Positions 9,125 to 18,107 of a stretch of 64,000 nucleotides of DNA are shown one piece after another. The notes beneath the pieces are model-generated. The model made no database searches and was not told the origin of the DNA. It saw only the letters and a list, made by a program, of their open reading frames with translations. Made by a program: the position numbers and the translations under genes. Origin of the DNA: Streptomyces caelestis (GTDB lineage: Bacteria; Actinomycetota; Actinomycetes; Streptomycetales; Streptomycetaceae); NCBI RefSeq assembly GCF_014205255.1, contig NZ_JACHNE010000001.1:2666001-2730000 (forward strand). The letters are read 5' to 3'. The number at the start of each line of letters is the position of its first letter. Position 1 is the first letter of the stretch.

Positions 9125-9700
9125 TCAGACGTTCACGCCGAAGTCCTGCGCGATGCCACGCAGGCCCGAGGCGTAGCCCTGGCCGATGGCGCGGAACTTC
9201 CACTCCGCGCCGTGCCGGTAGAGCTCACCGAAGACCATGGCGGTCTCGGTGGAGGCGTCCTCGCTGAGGTCGTAACGGGCGATCTCGGCGCCGCCGGCCT
9301 GGTTCACGACGCGGATGAACGCGTTGCGCACCTGGCCGAAGGACTGCTGGCGGGTCTCGGCGTCGTAGATCGAGACCGGGAAGACGATCTTCTCCACGTC
9401 GGCCGGGACCGTGGCCAGGTTGACCTTGATCTGCTCGTCGTCGCCCTCGCCCTCACCGGTGAGGTTGTCACCGGTGTGCTCGACGGAGCCGTCCGGGGTC
9501 TTGAGGTTGTTGAAGAAGATGAAGTGCTGGTCGTTGGCGACCTTGCCGGAGCTGTTCAGCAGCAGCGCGCTGGCGTCCAGGTCGAAGTCCGTGCCGGTCG
9601 TGGTGCGGACGTCCCACCCCAGACCGATGATGACCGCGGTCAGGCCCGGCGCCTCCTTGGTCAGCGATACGTTGCCGCCCTTGCTGAGGCTGACTCCCAC
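9125..9700 (-). CDS. TerD-family stress protein (paralog)
   Basis: A 191-residue TerD protein ([18 protein letters not shown] at the N-terminus) very similar along its whole length to its neighbour at 8455-9030: [39 protein letters not shown] and [19 protein letters not shown]. Start is GTG with GGAGG 6 nt upstream. It is the upstream gene of the pair. The downstream copy may be co-transcribed or have its own promoter in the 94-bp gap. Confidence 0.93.
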   Translation of the reverse strand: MGVSLSKGGNVSLTKEAPGLTAVIIGLGWDVRTTTGTDFDLDASALLLNSSGKVANDQHFIFFNNLKTPDGSVEHTGDNLTGEGEGDDEQIKVNLATVPADVEKIVFPVSIYDAETRQQSFGQVRNAFIRVVNQAGGAEIARYDLSEDASTETAMVFGELYRHGAEWKFRAIGQGYASGLRGIAQDFGVNV

Positions 9701-9847
9701 GAGTCCTCCATTGATGTCCAGGGGCGGGATGCCCCATTGTGCTCGGATGTCGGATCAACGAGTCGATCCTAGTGACGGGTTCCCGCCCCTCGCAGGCCCT
9801 GAAGCCGACAAATCAGCGGGTGTCGAGCGCAGGACCCCCGACCGGCG

Positions 9848-10306
9848 TCACAGGGTGTCGAGCGCCTTCACGTAGTCGTTCAGGTCGCGCGCGTCCGGCA
9901 GGCCGTTGACGACGGTCCAGCGCACGACGCCCTCCTTGTCGATGACGAAGGTGCCGCGCACGGCGCAGCCCTTGTCCTCGTCGAAGACGCCGTAGGCGCG
10001 CGAGACGTTGCCGTGCGGCCAGAAGTCCGACAGCAGCGGGTACTCCAGGCCCTCCTGCTCGGCGAAGACGCGCAGCGTGTGGATGGAGTCGCTGGAGACG
10101 GCGAGCAGCTGGGTGTCGCGGTCGGAGAACTGCGGCAGGTTGTCCCGCAGCTCGCACAGCTCACCAGTGCACACGCCGGTGAAGGCGAAGGGGTAGAAGA
10201 GCAGCACCACGTTCTTCCGACCGCGGAAGTCGGACAGCTTCACGCTCGCGCCGTGGTTGTCCTTGAGCTCGAAGTCGGGGGCCTTCTCGCCGACCTGGAT
10301 CGCCAT
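9848..10306 (-). CDS. AhpE-type peroxiredoxin
   Basis: A 152-residue thiol peroxidase. [19 protein letters not shown] is the standard N-terminus, and [17 protein letters not shown] holds the peroxidatic cysteine (first C), with a second cysteine five residues on. The length and the TGVCTGE motif fit the actinobacterial AhpE group, which reduces peroxides using mycothiol/mycoredoxin. The ATG at 10306 is preferred over one 15 codons upstream because the family starts here and GAAGGGA precedes it. It lies between Ter genes and DUF3052. Confidence 0.9.
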   Translation of the reverse strand: MAIQVGEKAPDFELKDNHGASVKLSDFRGRKNVVLLFYPFAFTGVCTGELCELRDNLPQFSDRDTQLLAVSSDSIHTLRVFAEQEGLEYPLLSDFWPHGNVSRAYGVFDEDKGCAVRGTFVIDKEGVVRWTVVNGLPDARDLNDYVKALDTL

Positions 10307-10379
10307 CGTTGTGGGTGTCCCTTCGTGAGGCTTCTCGAACGGAACACCCACCCTACGCAGGGACCGGCACAGACCGGCG

Positions 10380-10404
10380 GGCGGGCCGACGATGCCGGCC
10401 CGCC
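10380..10404. terminator. Hairpin downstream of the DUF3052 gene
   Basis: A 9-bp GC-only stem (GGCGGGCCG 10380-10388 with CGGCCCGCC 10396-10404) and a 7-nt loop lie between the DUF3052 stop and the peroxiredoxin start. No T-run follows in either direction, so termination would be of the GC-hairpin type common in Streptomyces. Confidence 0.5.
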
Positions 10405-10440
10405 CCTTCCGTACGACCGACGCGTGGACGCGTCGTACGG

Positions 10441-10878
10441 CTAACGCTTCGACTTGGCGGCTTTGGGCGTCGCCAGCCGGCTGCCGCTCCAGTCCTTGCC
10501 GACGCTGACGCTCTTCGACGCCGTCAGGCCCGCCGTGGTGGCGGCTTCCGAGATGTCGCTCGGCTCGACGTAGCCCGAACGGCCCGTCTTCGGCGTGAGG
10601 AGCAGGATCGCGCCGCCCTCTTCGATGTACGTGGTGGCATCGACCAGCGCATCCGTCAGGTCGCCGTCGTCGTCACGGAACCACAGCACAACGGCGTCGG
10701 CCACGTCGTCGTAGTCCTCGTCCACCAGGTCGCCCTCGACGATGCCCTCAATGGCCTCGCGGAGTTCCTGGTCCACGTCGTCGTCGTAGCCGATCTCCTG
10801 GACCACCTGCCCGGGCTGGAACCCCAGCCTGGCGGCAGGGTTCGTCCGCTCCTCCGCGTGGTCCGCGGTCGCGCTCAC
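10441..10878 (-). CDS. DUF3052-family protein
   Basis: A 145-residue acidic protein ([21 protein letters not shown], then [22 protein letters not shown] and [22 protein letters not shown]) of a family found almost only in actinobacteria, with no assigned biochemical role. I chose the GTG at 10878 because AGGAGG lies 8 nt upstream. A longer open frame to 11004 runs through a dispersed repeat and is spurious. It is divergent from aceE over a long gap. Confidence 0.88.
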   Translation of the reverse strand: MSATADHAEERTNPAARLGFQPGQVVQEIGYDDDVDQELREAIEGIVEGDLVDEDYDDVADAVVLWFRDDDGDLTDALVDATTYIEEGGAILLLTPKTGRSGYVEPSDISEAATTAGLTASKSVSVGKDWSGSRLATPKAAKSKR

Positions 10879-10907
10879 GGGGTGCCTCCTGATCATGTCT
10901 TGGGATT

Positions 10908-10940
10908 GGGGGTGCCCCCTGCTCCTTTGAGCTTGGGGGA
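10908..10940. repeat. Small palindromic repeat, type 3 (copy a)
   Basis: On the minus strand it reads TCCCCCAAGCTC, AAAGGAGCAGGGGG, CACCCCC, the pattern shared with copies at 14961-14998, 32750-32789 and 38477-38517. It lies just upstream of the DUF3052 ribosome site, inside its leader. Confidence 0.65.
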
Positions 10941-11326
10941 ATCTCAGCCACGCGCGTGCGCGAAGCATTGGCCGTAGTCCACACGGGCGGGACGGATCGC
11001 GCAAGTACCCGGCCGTTCAGACCGCCGAAACGGTGACGATCCTGGCGGTGTCGCCGCAACCCCAGGCACACCATCATGGACCAAGGTGACGCACACCACA
11101 CCTTTCTGCCCTGTTTGGGCGTTTGGGAATCGTCTGTGGGTACGAGACTCGAAGGTATTCGCCCCATACGTCACAGAGCCGGTCCCACACCCGGGTTACC
11201 ACTGGGTAGAGATGACGTTTACGGCCCCGAGGTGGACCATGGGGAGCGGCGCGGCCAGAGCGACAACGACCGGCGACCCCAGCGAAACAGCGGCCCTCGC
11301 AGGCCCTCTGACAGGTAAGGAACAGC
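10941..11326. promoter_or_regulatory. Intergenic region with promoters of DUF3052 (-) and aceE (+)
   Basis: About 390 bp without a credible gene; the whole DUF3052-aceE gap is 448 bp. It is less GC-rich than its surroundings between about 11085 and 11220. AAGGA at 11317-11321 is the aceE ribosome site. I see no clear operator palindrome, so only a promoter-containing role is claimed. Confidence 0.4.
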
Positions 11327-14074
11327 GTGGCTTCCGCATCCGATCGCAACCCGATCATCATTGGCGGCCTTCCGAGTCAGGTTCCTGACTTCGATCCCGA
11401 AGAGACGCAGGAGTGGCTCGATTCCCTCGACGCCGCCGTCGACGAGCGCGGCCGCGAGCGCGCCCGCTACCTGATGCTGCGGCTGATCGAGCGGGCCCGC
11501 GAGAAGCGCGTGGCCGTGCCGGAGATGCGCAGCACGGACTACGTCAACACCATCCCCACCAAGAGTGAGCCGTTCTTCCCGGGCAACGAGGAGATCGAGC
11601 GCAAGATCCTCAACGCGACCCGCTGGAACGCGGCCGTGATGGTCTCGCGCGCCCAGCGCCCCGGCATCGGCGTCGGCGGCCACATCGCCACGTTCGCGTC
11701 CTCCGCCTCCCTCTACGACGTCGGCTTCAACCACTTCTTCCGCGGCAAGGACGAGGGCGACGGCGGCGACCAGGTCTTCTTCCAGGGGCACGCCTCGCCG
11801 GGCATCTACGCCCGGGCCTTCCTGCTGGACCGGCTCAGCGAGCAGCACCTGGACGGCTTCCGCCAGGAGAAGTCGAAGGCGCCGTACGGCCTGTCGTCGT
11901 ACCCGCACCCGCGCCTGATGCCGGACTTCTGGGAGTTCCCGACGGTGTCGATGGGCCTCGGCCCGATCGGCGCGATCTACCAGGCGCGGATGAACCGCTA
12001 CATGCACGCGCGCGGGATCGCCGACACCTCGAAGTCGCACGTGTGGGCGTTCCTCGGCGACGGCGAGATGGACGAGCCGGAGTCGCTGGGCCAGCTGTCC
12101 ATCGCCGCCCGCGAGGGCCTGGACAACCTCACGTTCGTGGTCAACTGCAACCTCCAGCGCCTCGACGGCCCGGTGCGCGGCAACGGCAAGATCATCCAGG
12201 AGCTGGAGTCGATCTTCCGCGGAGCCGGCTGGAACGTGATCAAGCTGGTCTGGGACCGCACCTGGGACCCGCTGCTCGCCCAGGACCGCGACGGCGTGCT
12301 GGTCAACAAGATGAACACCACGCCGGACGGGCAGTTCCAGACGTACGCCACGGAGACCGGCGCGTACATCCGCGATCACTTCTTCGGTGACGACCACCGC
12401 CTCCGCGCGATGGTCGAGGGCATGACCGACGACCAGATCCTGCACCTGGGCCGCGGCGGTCACGACCACCGGAAGATCTTCGCGGCGTACAAGGCGGCCG
12501 TGGAGCACAAGGGCCAGCCGACGGTGATCCTCGCCAAGACGATCAAGGGCTGGACGCTGGGCCCGAACTTCGAGGGCCGCAACGCCACGCACCAGATGAA
12601 GAAGCTGACGGTCGACGACCTCAAGCGCTTCCGCGACCGCCTGCACCTGCCGATCTCGGACAAGGAGCTGGAGTCCGGCGTCCCGCCGTACTACCACCCG
12701 GGCCCGGAGTCGGAGGAGCTCCAGTACATGCACGACCGCCGCCGGTCGCTCGGCGGCTACGTCCCCACGCGCGTCGTACGGTCCAAGCCGCTGCCGCTGC
12801 CCGAGGACAAGACGTACGCGACCGTGAAGAAGGGCTCGGGCCAGCAGTCCATCGCGACGACGATGGCGTTCGTCCGTCTCCTGAAGGACCTCATGCGGGA
12901 CAAGGAGATCGGCAAGCGGTTCGTGCTGATCGCGCCGGACGAGTACCGCACGTTCGGCATGGACTCGTTCTTCCCGAGCGCGAAGATCTACAACCCGCTC
13001 GGCCAGCAGTACGAGTCGGTCGACCGTGACCTGCTGCTCGCCTACAAGGAGGCGCCGAACGGCCAGATGCTGCACGACGGCATCTCGGAGGCGGGCTGCA
13101 CGGCGTCCCTCATCGCCGCCGGCTCGGCCTACGCGACCCACGGCGAGCCGCTGATCCCGGTCTACGTCTTCTACTCGATGTTCGGCTTCCAGCGCACCGG
13201 CGACCAGTTCTGGCAGATGGCCGACCAGCTGGCGCGCGGCTTCGTCCTGGGCGCGACCGCCGGCCGCACGACCCTGACCGGTGAGGGCCTCCAGCACGCC
13301 GACGGCCACTCGCAACTGCTGGCCTCCACGAACCCCGGCTGCGTGGCGTACGACCCGGCGTTCGGCTTCGAGATCGCGCACATCGTGAAGGACGGCCTGC
13401 GCCGGATGTACGGCGGCTCCGAGGAGCACCCGCACGGCGAGGACGTCTTCTACTACCTGACCGTCTACAACGAGCCGATCCAGCACCCGGCCGAGCCCGA
13501 GAACGTGGACGTCGAGGGCATCCTCAAGGGCGTCTACCGCTTCAGCGAGGGCACGGCCGGCTCGATCCCGGCGCAGATCATGGCGTCGGGCGTCGCGGTG
13601 CCGTGGGCGGTCGAGGCGCAGAAGATCCTCGCCGAGGAGTGGAACGTCAAGGCCGACGTCTGGTCGGCGACTTCCTGGAACGAGCTGCGGCGCGAGGCCG
13701 TGGCCTGCGAGGAGCACAACCTGCTGCACCCCGAGGAGGAGCAGCGGGTGCCCTACGTGACGCGGAAGCTGGCGGGCGCGGAGGGCCCGGTCGTGGCCGT
13801 GTCCGACTGGATGCGATCGGTTCCGGACCAGATCGCGCGCTGGGTGCCGCAGACGTACCAGTCGCTCGGCGCGGACGGCTTCGGCTTCGCCGACACACGG
13901 GGTGCGGCCCGCCGCTTCTTCCACATCGACGCGCAGTCGATCGTGGTGGGGGTGCTGACCGAGCTGGCCCGTGAGGGCAAGGTCGACCGGTCGGTGCTCA
14001 AGCAGGCCATCGACCGGTACCAGCTGCTCGACGTGTCGGCGGCCGACCCGGGGGTCGCGGGCGGCGACGCGTAG
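11327..14074 (+). CDS. aceE: Pyruvate dehydrogenase E1 component (homodimeric type)
   Basis: A 915-residue homodimeric-type E1 that decarboxylates pyruvate with thiamine diphosphate and passes the acetyl group to lipoyl-E2. The N-terminus ([20 protein letters not shown]) and the thiamine-binding motif ([15 protein letters not shown] from about residue 244 to [11 protein letters not shown]) are clear. Length is close to the roughly 890-920 of the family. Start is GTG with AAGGA 5 nt upstream. E2 and E3 genes are not adjacent, which is usual in actinobacteria. It is monocistronic, followed by a strong hairpin. Confidence 0.97.
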   Translation: MASASDRNPIIIGGLPSQVPDFDPEETQEWLDSLDAAVDERGRERARYLMLRLIERAREKRVAVPEMRSTDYVNTIPTKSEPFFPGNEEIERKILNATRWNAAVMVSRAQRPGIGVGGHIATFASSASLYDVGFNHFFRGKDEGDGGDQVFFQGHASPGIYARAFLLDRLSEQHLDGFRQEKSKAPYGLSSYPHPRLMPDFWEFPTVSMGLGPIGAIYQARMNRYMHARGIADTSKSHVWAFLGDGEMDEPESLGQLSIAAREGLDNLTFVVNCNLQRLDGPVRGNGKIIQELESIFRGAGWNVIKLVWDRTWDPLLAQDRDGVLVNKMNTTPDGQFQTYATETGAYIRDHFFGDDHRLRAMVEGMTDDQILHLGRGGHDHRKIFAAYKAAVEHKGQPTVILAKTIKGWTLGPNFEGRNATHQMKKLTVDDLKRFRDRLHLPISDKELESGVPPYYHPGPESEELQYMHDRRRSLGGYVPTRVVRSKPLPLPEDKTYATVKKGSGQQSIATTMAFVRLLKDLMRDKEIGKRFVLIAPDEYRTFGMDSFFPSAKIYNPLGQQYESVDRDLLLAYKEAPNGQMLHDGISEAGCTASLIAAGSAYATHGEPLIPVYVFYSMFGFQRTGDQFWQMADQLARGFVLGATAGRTTLTGEGLQHADGHSQLLASTNPGCVAYDPAFGFEIAHIVKDGLRRMYGGSEEHPHGEDVFYYLTVYNEPIQHPAEPENVDVEGILKGVYRFSEGTAGSIPAQIMASGVAVPWAVEAQKILAEEWNVKADVWSATSWNELRREAVACEEHNLLHPEEEQRVPYVTRKLAGAEGPVVAVSDWMRSVPDQIARWVPQTYQSLGADGFGFADTRGAARRFFHIDAQSIVVGVLTELAREGKVDRSVLKQAIDRYQLLDVSAADPGVAGGDA

Positions 14075-14106
14075 CACCCGGGCACCCGGGATCCGGTTCT
14101 CCGTAC

Positions 14107-14143
14107 GGGGCGGCGGCACCTCGCGTGCCGCCGCCCCGCTTTT
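14107..14143 (+). terminator. aceE terminator
   Basis: A perfect 13-bp stem GGGGCGGCGGCAC (14107-14119) with GTGCCGCCGCCCC (14125-14137), 5-nt loop, followed by GCTTTT. It is the best intrinsic-terminator match in this part of the window and ends only a few bases before the -10 box of the next gene. Confidence 0.8.
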
Positions 14144-14145
14144 CC

Positions 14146-14158
14146 TACGATGCTCCTA
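14146..14158 (+). promoter_or_regulatory. -10 box for leaderless potassium-channel mRNA
   Basis: TACGAT at 14146-14151 is 6 nt from the ATG at 14158, which puts the predicted transcription start at the A of the start codon. No ribosome site is present, consistent with a leaderless message. Confidence 0.55.
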
Positions 14159-14892
14159 TGCCTCAACCGACCGCCCGTGCCCGCTGGGAGCGGCGCGCCC
14201 AGGGCCCCCTGCTGGCGCTGGCCGTGCTTTTCGCGGTCGCCTACGCCTTCCCGATCGTGGACCCGGACGCTCCCGAGGCCGTTCTGACCGCCTGTCACAT
14301 CGTGAACTGGGGCGTATGGGGTGCCTTCGCCCTCGACTATCTCGTCCGTCTCGGGCTGAGCGAGGACCGGCTGCGCTTCGTGCGCAGCAACCCGCTGGCG
14401 CTGCTCGCGGTCGTACTGCCGCTGCTACAGCCGTTGCGACTGCTCAAGCTGGTCTCGCTGCTGCTCCTTGCCGGGCAGCGGGCGCGGCTGGCATCGCAGG
14501 TCAGGGTCACGACGTACGTCGCGGGCTCCTGCCTGGGGCTGCTCATATTCGGTGCGCTGGCCGTGCTGGAGGTGGAGCGGGGCCAGCCGGACGCGTCCAT
14601 CAAGACGCTGGGGGATGCCGTCTGGTGGGCGTTCACCACGATGACCACCGTGGGATACGGCGACATGGCGCCGACGACCGGTCTGGGCCGGGTGCTCGCC
14701 GTCGGGCTGATGCTGTCGGGGATCGCGTTGCTGGGTGTGGTGACGGCGAACATCGCGGCGTGGTTCATCGCGCGGTTCGACAAGGACGATGTGGAGGAGC
14801 GGCGGCAGACGGAGGCGATACGGGAGCTGACGGAGGAGGTTCGGGCGTTGCGGGGGGAGGTGGCGGCGTTGAAGGGGACGTCCGTCGAGTAG
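14158..14892 (+). CDS. Two-TM voltage-gated-like potassium channel
   Basis: A 244-residue ion channel. The pore helix and filter WWAFTTMTTVGYGDMAPTT contain the TVGYGD potassium selectivity signature near residues 168-173. An N-terminal membrane region (about 15-115) includes Arg-spaced segments (LQPLRLLKLVSLLLLAGQRA) that resemble a reduced voltage-sensor. The C-terminus (215-244) is a short coiled coil (EERRQTEAIRELTEEVRAL) probably used for tetramerization. The ATG at 14158 is chosen over one 11 codons upstream because of the leaderless -10 box. Confidence 0.9.
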   Translation: MPQPTARARWERRAQGPLLALAVLFAVAYAFPIVDPDAPEAVLTACHIVNWGVWGAFALDYLVRLGLSEDRLRFVRSNPLALLAVVLPLLQPLRLLKLVSLLLLAGQRARLASQVRVTTYVAGSCLGLLIFGALAVLEVERGQPDASIKTLGDAVWWAFTTMTTVGYGDMAPTTGLGRVLAVGLMLSGIALLGVVTANIAAWFIARFDKDDVEERRQTEAIRELTEEVRALRGEVAALKGTSVE

Positions 14893-14960
14893 TGCTCGGC
14901 GTTGGCGCCCGGGGCGGGTGGGCGCGCAGCCCGGCGGAGCGGGGTGCCGCTGCGCCCGCC

Positions 14961-14998
14961 CTCCCCCAAGCTCTCGCCTTCGCTCGAGCAGGGGCCCC
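14961..14998. repeat. Small palindromic repeat, type 3 (copy b)
   Basis: CTCCCCCAAGCTCTCGCCTT followed by CGCTCGAGCAGGGGCCCC: an imperfect hairpin with a CGAGC/GCTCG core. It lies in the 14893-15119 gap between the convergent channel and small-membrane-protein genes. The rest of that gap holds further GC-rich sequence (including CCCCGTCGCCCTTTGGCGGC) and no gene. Confidence 0.65.
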
Positions 14999-15119
14999 GT
15001 CGCCCTTTGGCGGCGCGACTGCCCGCGGCGGAGGCGGCTCGCGCCCGTCCGCTGCTGAGACGGAGCACAAAGGTGGGCCCCCGGCCTGTGGCCAGGGGCC
15101 CTTCCCTCACTTCCCCGGG

Positions 15120-15431
15120 TCAGAACAGCATGCCGTTGCCCGGAGTTGTCGCTCCGGCCAGCCAGATGATGGCCAGGAGCGTGTCGATGGCGCCCAGTAC
15201 GAGGGCGACGACGGCCGTGGCCGGGCGGGAACCCGACCAGGTGCGGCCCATGGCGAGCCAGCCGCAGACGATCGCCACGGGGCCGAGGATGATCCCCAGC
15301 ACGAAGAATCCGGCAACCGCGCAGATGACACCGATGATTCCGAGCGTCGCGCGATCCGGCCCGGTCCGTGACCACGTCCGGCCACGTGAGCGGGGGTGCC
15401 TGCGCGTACCGTGTCCGAAGCTCGCCATCAT
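15120..15431 (-). CDS. Small two-TM membrane protein (DUF4190-like)
   Basis: A 103-residue protein beginning MMASFGHGTRRHPRSRGRTW with a basic N-terminus. Two hydrophobic segments follow: LGIIGVICAVAGFFVLGIIL (about 29-50) and VVALVLGAIDTLLAIIWLAG (about 72-93). The pattern resembles DUF4190-type small membrane proteins of Streptomyces; function unknown. The ATG pair at 15431/15428 follows GGGAG. The longer frame to 15653 has no conserved content. Confidence 0.65.
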   Translation of the reverse strand: MMASFGHGTRRHPRSRGRTWSRTGPDRATLGIIGVICAVAGFFVLGIILGPVAIVCGWLAMGRTWSGSRPATAVVALVLGAIDTLLAIIWLAGATTPGNGMLF

Positions 15432-15667
15432 CAACTCCCGTAAACCCTCGGTCGGTTGGGGTTCTTGTTCGGGTACGACATGGCGAGTACCCCCAAAACG
15501 GGCCTCAATCACGCTGCTTGCGCGCTGCCCCCCTCCAGCAGCGCGCCGCAGCGTCCGTCCTCCATGCCCTGCGGAGGACTTGACCCACTGTGACCTGCGA
15601 GGCCCGCCGGAGGGGAGGGGTCGGCGGTCTTGTTCACCCTGATAGGCGAACACCCGGGAGAGAACCG

Positions 15668-17287
15668 TCAGATGTGCGCCGCGCCCGCGCCGGCGTCCGC
15701 GTTCTCACCGCGCTTGGTGAGGAAGGCCACCAGCACCGCCACCACGGCGACGCCCGCCGCGACGAGGGACGCCGCGCTCATGCCGGAGATGAACGTGTCG
15801 TGAGCGACGCCCGTGATCTTCGCGGCGATCGCGTCCGGCGTGCCCGGCGCCACCGGCGGGACACCGACCTGGACGGCCTCGGACGCCTGGTGCTCCTGCT
15901 CCGGCGTCAGCGGCGGAAGCCCCGCCTTCGTCCAGTTGCCCGCGAGGTCGCTGTCGACCTTGGAGGCCATCACGGCGCCCAGCACGGCCGTGCCGAGGCT
16001 GCCGCCGATCTGCATGGCGGCCTGCTGCAGACCGCCCGCCACGCCCGACAGCTCCATCGGGGCGTTGCCGACGATGACCTCGGTCGCGCCGACCATGACC
16101 GGCGCGAGGCCGAGGCCGAGCAGGGCGAACCAGACCGACATGATGCCGCTGCCGGTGTCCGTCTCCAGCGTCGACATCCCGTACATGGCGATCGCGGTGA
16201 GCGCCATGCCGCCCGCGAGCGGGATCCGCGGGCCGACCTTGGTGATCATCGCGCCGGCGAGCGGCGAGCCGACGATCATCATGCCGGTGAGCGGAAGCAG
16301 GTGCAGACCGGCGTCGATCGGGCTCATGCCGTGCACGTTCTGGAGGTAGAACGTCACGAAGAACAGCCCGCCCATGAAGGCGATGGCCATCAGGATCATC
16401 AGCACGACACCCGCGGACAGCGGGACGGACCGGAACAGCGCCAGCGGGATCAGCGGCTCCTTGACCTTCGTCTCCCAGAAGGCGAACAGCGCGAAGCCCA
16501 CGACCGACGCGATGATGAACGCCCAGGTCCTGCCGTCGCCCCAGCCCCACTCCGGAGCCTTGATCAGGGCCCAGACGAGGCAGAACATCGCGGCGGAGAG
16601 CAGGGCGATGCCCAGGAGGTCGAAGGAGCGCGGGGCGTTCTCGGCACGGTGGTCGAGCAGGATCCAGACGCCGAGGACGACGGCGAGGACACCGACCGGC
16701 ACGTTGATGAAGAACACCGACTGCCAGTTGACGTGCTCGACGAGCACGCCGCCGAGGATCGGGCCGCCCGCGGTGGAGGCGCCGATGACCATGCCCCAGA
16801 TGCCGATCGCCATGTTGAGCTTCTCGGCCGGGAAGGTGGCGCGCAGCAGGCCGAGCGCGGCCGGCATCAGCAGCGCGCCGAAGAGGCCCTGCAGGACGCG
16901 GAAGATGACGACGAACGCGATGCTGTCGGACAGCCCGATGGCACCCGAGGCGGCGGCGAAGCCGACGACGCCGATGAGGAAGGTCTGCCGGTGACCGAAG
17001 CGGTCGCCGAGCTTGCCCGCGGTGATCAGGGAGACCGCGAGGGCGAGGAAGTATCCGTTGGTGATCCACTGGACCTCGGCGAAGGTGGCGCCGAGGTCCT
17101 TCTGTATGGCGGGGTTGGCTATCGCCACGATGGTGCCGTCGAGGGCCACCATCATGACCCCCACAGCGACGGTGATGAGGGTGAGCCAGGGGTGCCCCCG
17201 CAGCCCCTTGCCCGGCGTCGCGCCCGACGGCGTCGCCGGTGCCTTGCCCCCCGACCCCGTCGTGTCGATGGTGGTCTGACTAGTCAT
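15668..17287 (-). CDS. DHA2-family (EmrB/QacA type) MFS exporter
   Basis: A 539-residue proton-driven drug exporter with about 14 membrane segments. Landmarks: MMVALDGTIVAIANPAIQ in TM1 (acidic residue typical of DHA2), motif A GKLGDRFGHRQTF near residue 91, and motif C GMVIGASTAGGPILGGVL in TM5. The last TM pair precedes a short tail. It diverges from a TetR gene over 114 bp, the standard arrangement in which the repressor controls the pump. Substrate not predictable. Confidence 0.92.
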   Translation of the reverse strand: MTSQTTIDTTGSGGKAPATPSGATPGKGLRGHPWLTLITVAVGVMMVALDGTIVAIANPAIQKDLGATFAEVQWITNGYFLALAVSLITAGKLGDRFGHRQTFLIGVVGFAAASGAIGLSDSIAFVVIFRVLQGLFGALLMPAALGLLRATFPAEKLNMAIGIWGMVIGASTAGGPILGGVLVEHVNWQSVFFINVPVGVLAVVLGVWILLDHRAENAPRSFDLLGIALLSAAMFCLVWALIKAPEWGWGDGRTWAFIIASVVGFALFAFWETKVKEPLIPLALFRSVPLSAGVVLMILMAIAFMGGLFFVTFYLQNVHGMSPIDAGLHLLPLTGMMIVGSPLAGAMITKVGPRIPLAGGMALTAIAMYGMSTLETDTGSGIMSVWFALLGLGLAPVMVGATEVIVGNAPMELSGVAGGLQQAAMQIGGSLGTAVLGAVMASKVDSDLAGNWTKAGLPPLTPEQEHQASEAVQVGVPPVAPGTPDAIAAKITGVAHDTFISGMSAASLVAAGVAVVAVLVAFLTKRGENADAGAGAAHI

Positions 17288-17401
17288 GCGTCGAGGCTAA
17301 TGACAGCCACTGACAATTGACAAACCAATTCACAAGTCGGTAACTGACACATCGCTCCCCTATAGCCTGAACTGGGCAAACACGTCAGAGAGAGGAACCT
17401 C
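17288..17401. promoter_or_regulatory. Divergent promoter/operator region between MFS exporter and TetR
   Basis: Unusually AT-rich for the window. It contains three TGACA repeats (TGACAGCCACTGACAATTGAC) and a near-palindrome GTCGGTAACTGAC at about 17337-17349, plus AATTG and CAATT half-sites. Such an arrangement is expected for a TetR-family dimer site controlling both genes; the exact operator is uncertain. Confidence 0.5.
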
Positions 17402-18034
17402 TTGAACCTGCGCGAACGCAAGAAACAGCGCACCCGGGACGCGCTGCTGCGAGCCGCCCTGGAACTGTTCGCCACGCGCGGGTACGAGGAGACGACCGTC
17501 GACGACATCGCCGCCGCCGTCGACGTCTCGCAGCGCACCTTCTTCCGCTACTTCGCCGGCAAGGAGGAGACGGCGTTCTACGTGACGCGGCTCGCGGAGA
17601 CGCAGGTCGTCGAGGCCGTACGGGCCCGCCCGCCGGGCGAGGCCCCGCTGGAGGCGCTGCGCCGGGCCCTGCTGGAGAGCTGGGACGCGATCAACGAGAC
17701 GATCGAGGAGATCGTGCCGGTCGACCTCCATATGCGCGTCTACCGGGTGATCGAGTCGACGCCCGCACTGCTCGCCGCCCATCTACGGCGGGCGACGGAA
17801 CTGGAGGAGGAGCTCGCGCGCATCATCGCCGAGCGCGAGGGGCTCGACGTGGACGCGGATCCGCGGCCCAGGATCGTCGTGGCCCTCTTCGGCGGGGTGA
17901 TTCGCGTCACCGAGCGGCTGTGGTCCGCGGGGGACGACCTCAGCCTCGAAGGGATGCGCCAACTGACCGCCACCTACCTCGATCAGGTGGGCCCGGCCCT
18001 GGCCGGGAACTGGCGTACGGGACAGTCCCCTTAG
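17402..18034 (+). CDS. TetR-family transcriptional regulator
   Basis: A 210-residue regulator starting from TTG with GAGAGG upstream. The N-terminal helix-turn-helix (LFATRGYEETTVDDIAAAVD then VSQRTFFRYFAGKEE, about residues 22-58) is canonical, including the FRYF recognition-helix end. The C-terminal ligand domain is variable. It is divergent from the MFS exporter and probably represses it and itself until a drug-like ligand binds. Confidence 0.92.
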   Translation: MNLRERKKQRTRDALLRAALELFATRGYEETTVDDIAAAVDVSQRTFFRYFAGKEETAFYVTRLAETQVVEAVRARPPGEAPLEALRRALLESWDAINETIEEIVPVDLHMRVYRVIESTPALLAAHLRRATELEEELARIIAEREGLDVDADPRPRIVVALFGGVIRVTERLWSAGDDLSLEGMRQLTATYLDQVGPALAGNWRTGQSP

Positions 18035-18107
18035 CGCATACACCGAAACGTGATCCCGGTCACTTGGTTAACGCGAGACCCCTTCGTTCTCCTAGTGTGT
18101 CCTTTCA

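Noticed and set aside
11219..14119. 966-residue open frame antisense to aceE
   Set aside because: Full antisense shadow of a conserved gene in high-GC DNA; Arg/Leu/Val/His-rich composition and no family features.
15590..17320. 576-residue frame antisense to the MFS exporter
   Set aside because: Asp/Arg/His-rich shadow; membrane protein on the other strand is unmistakable.
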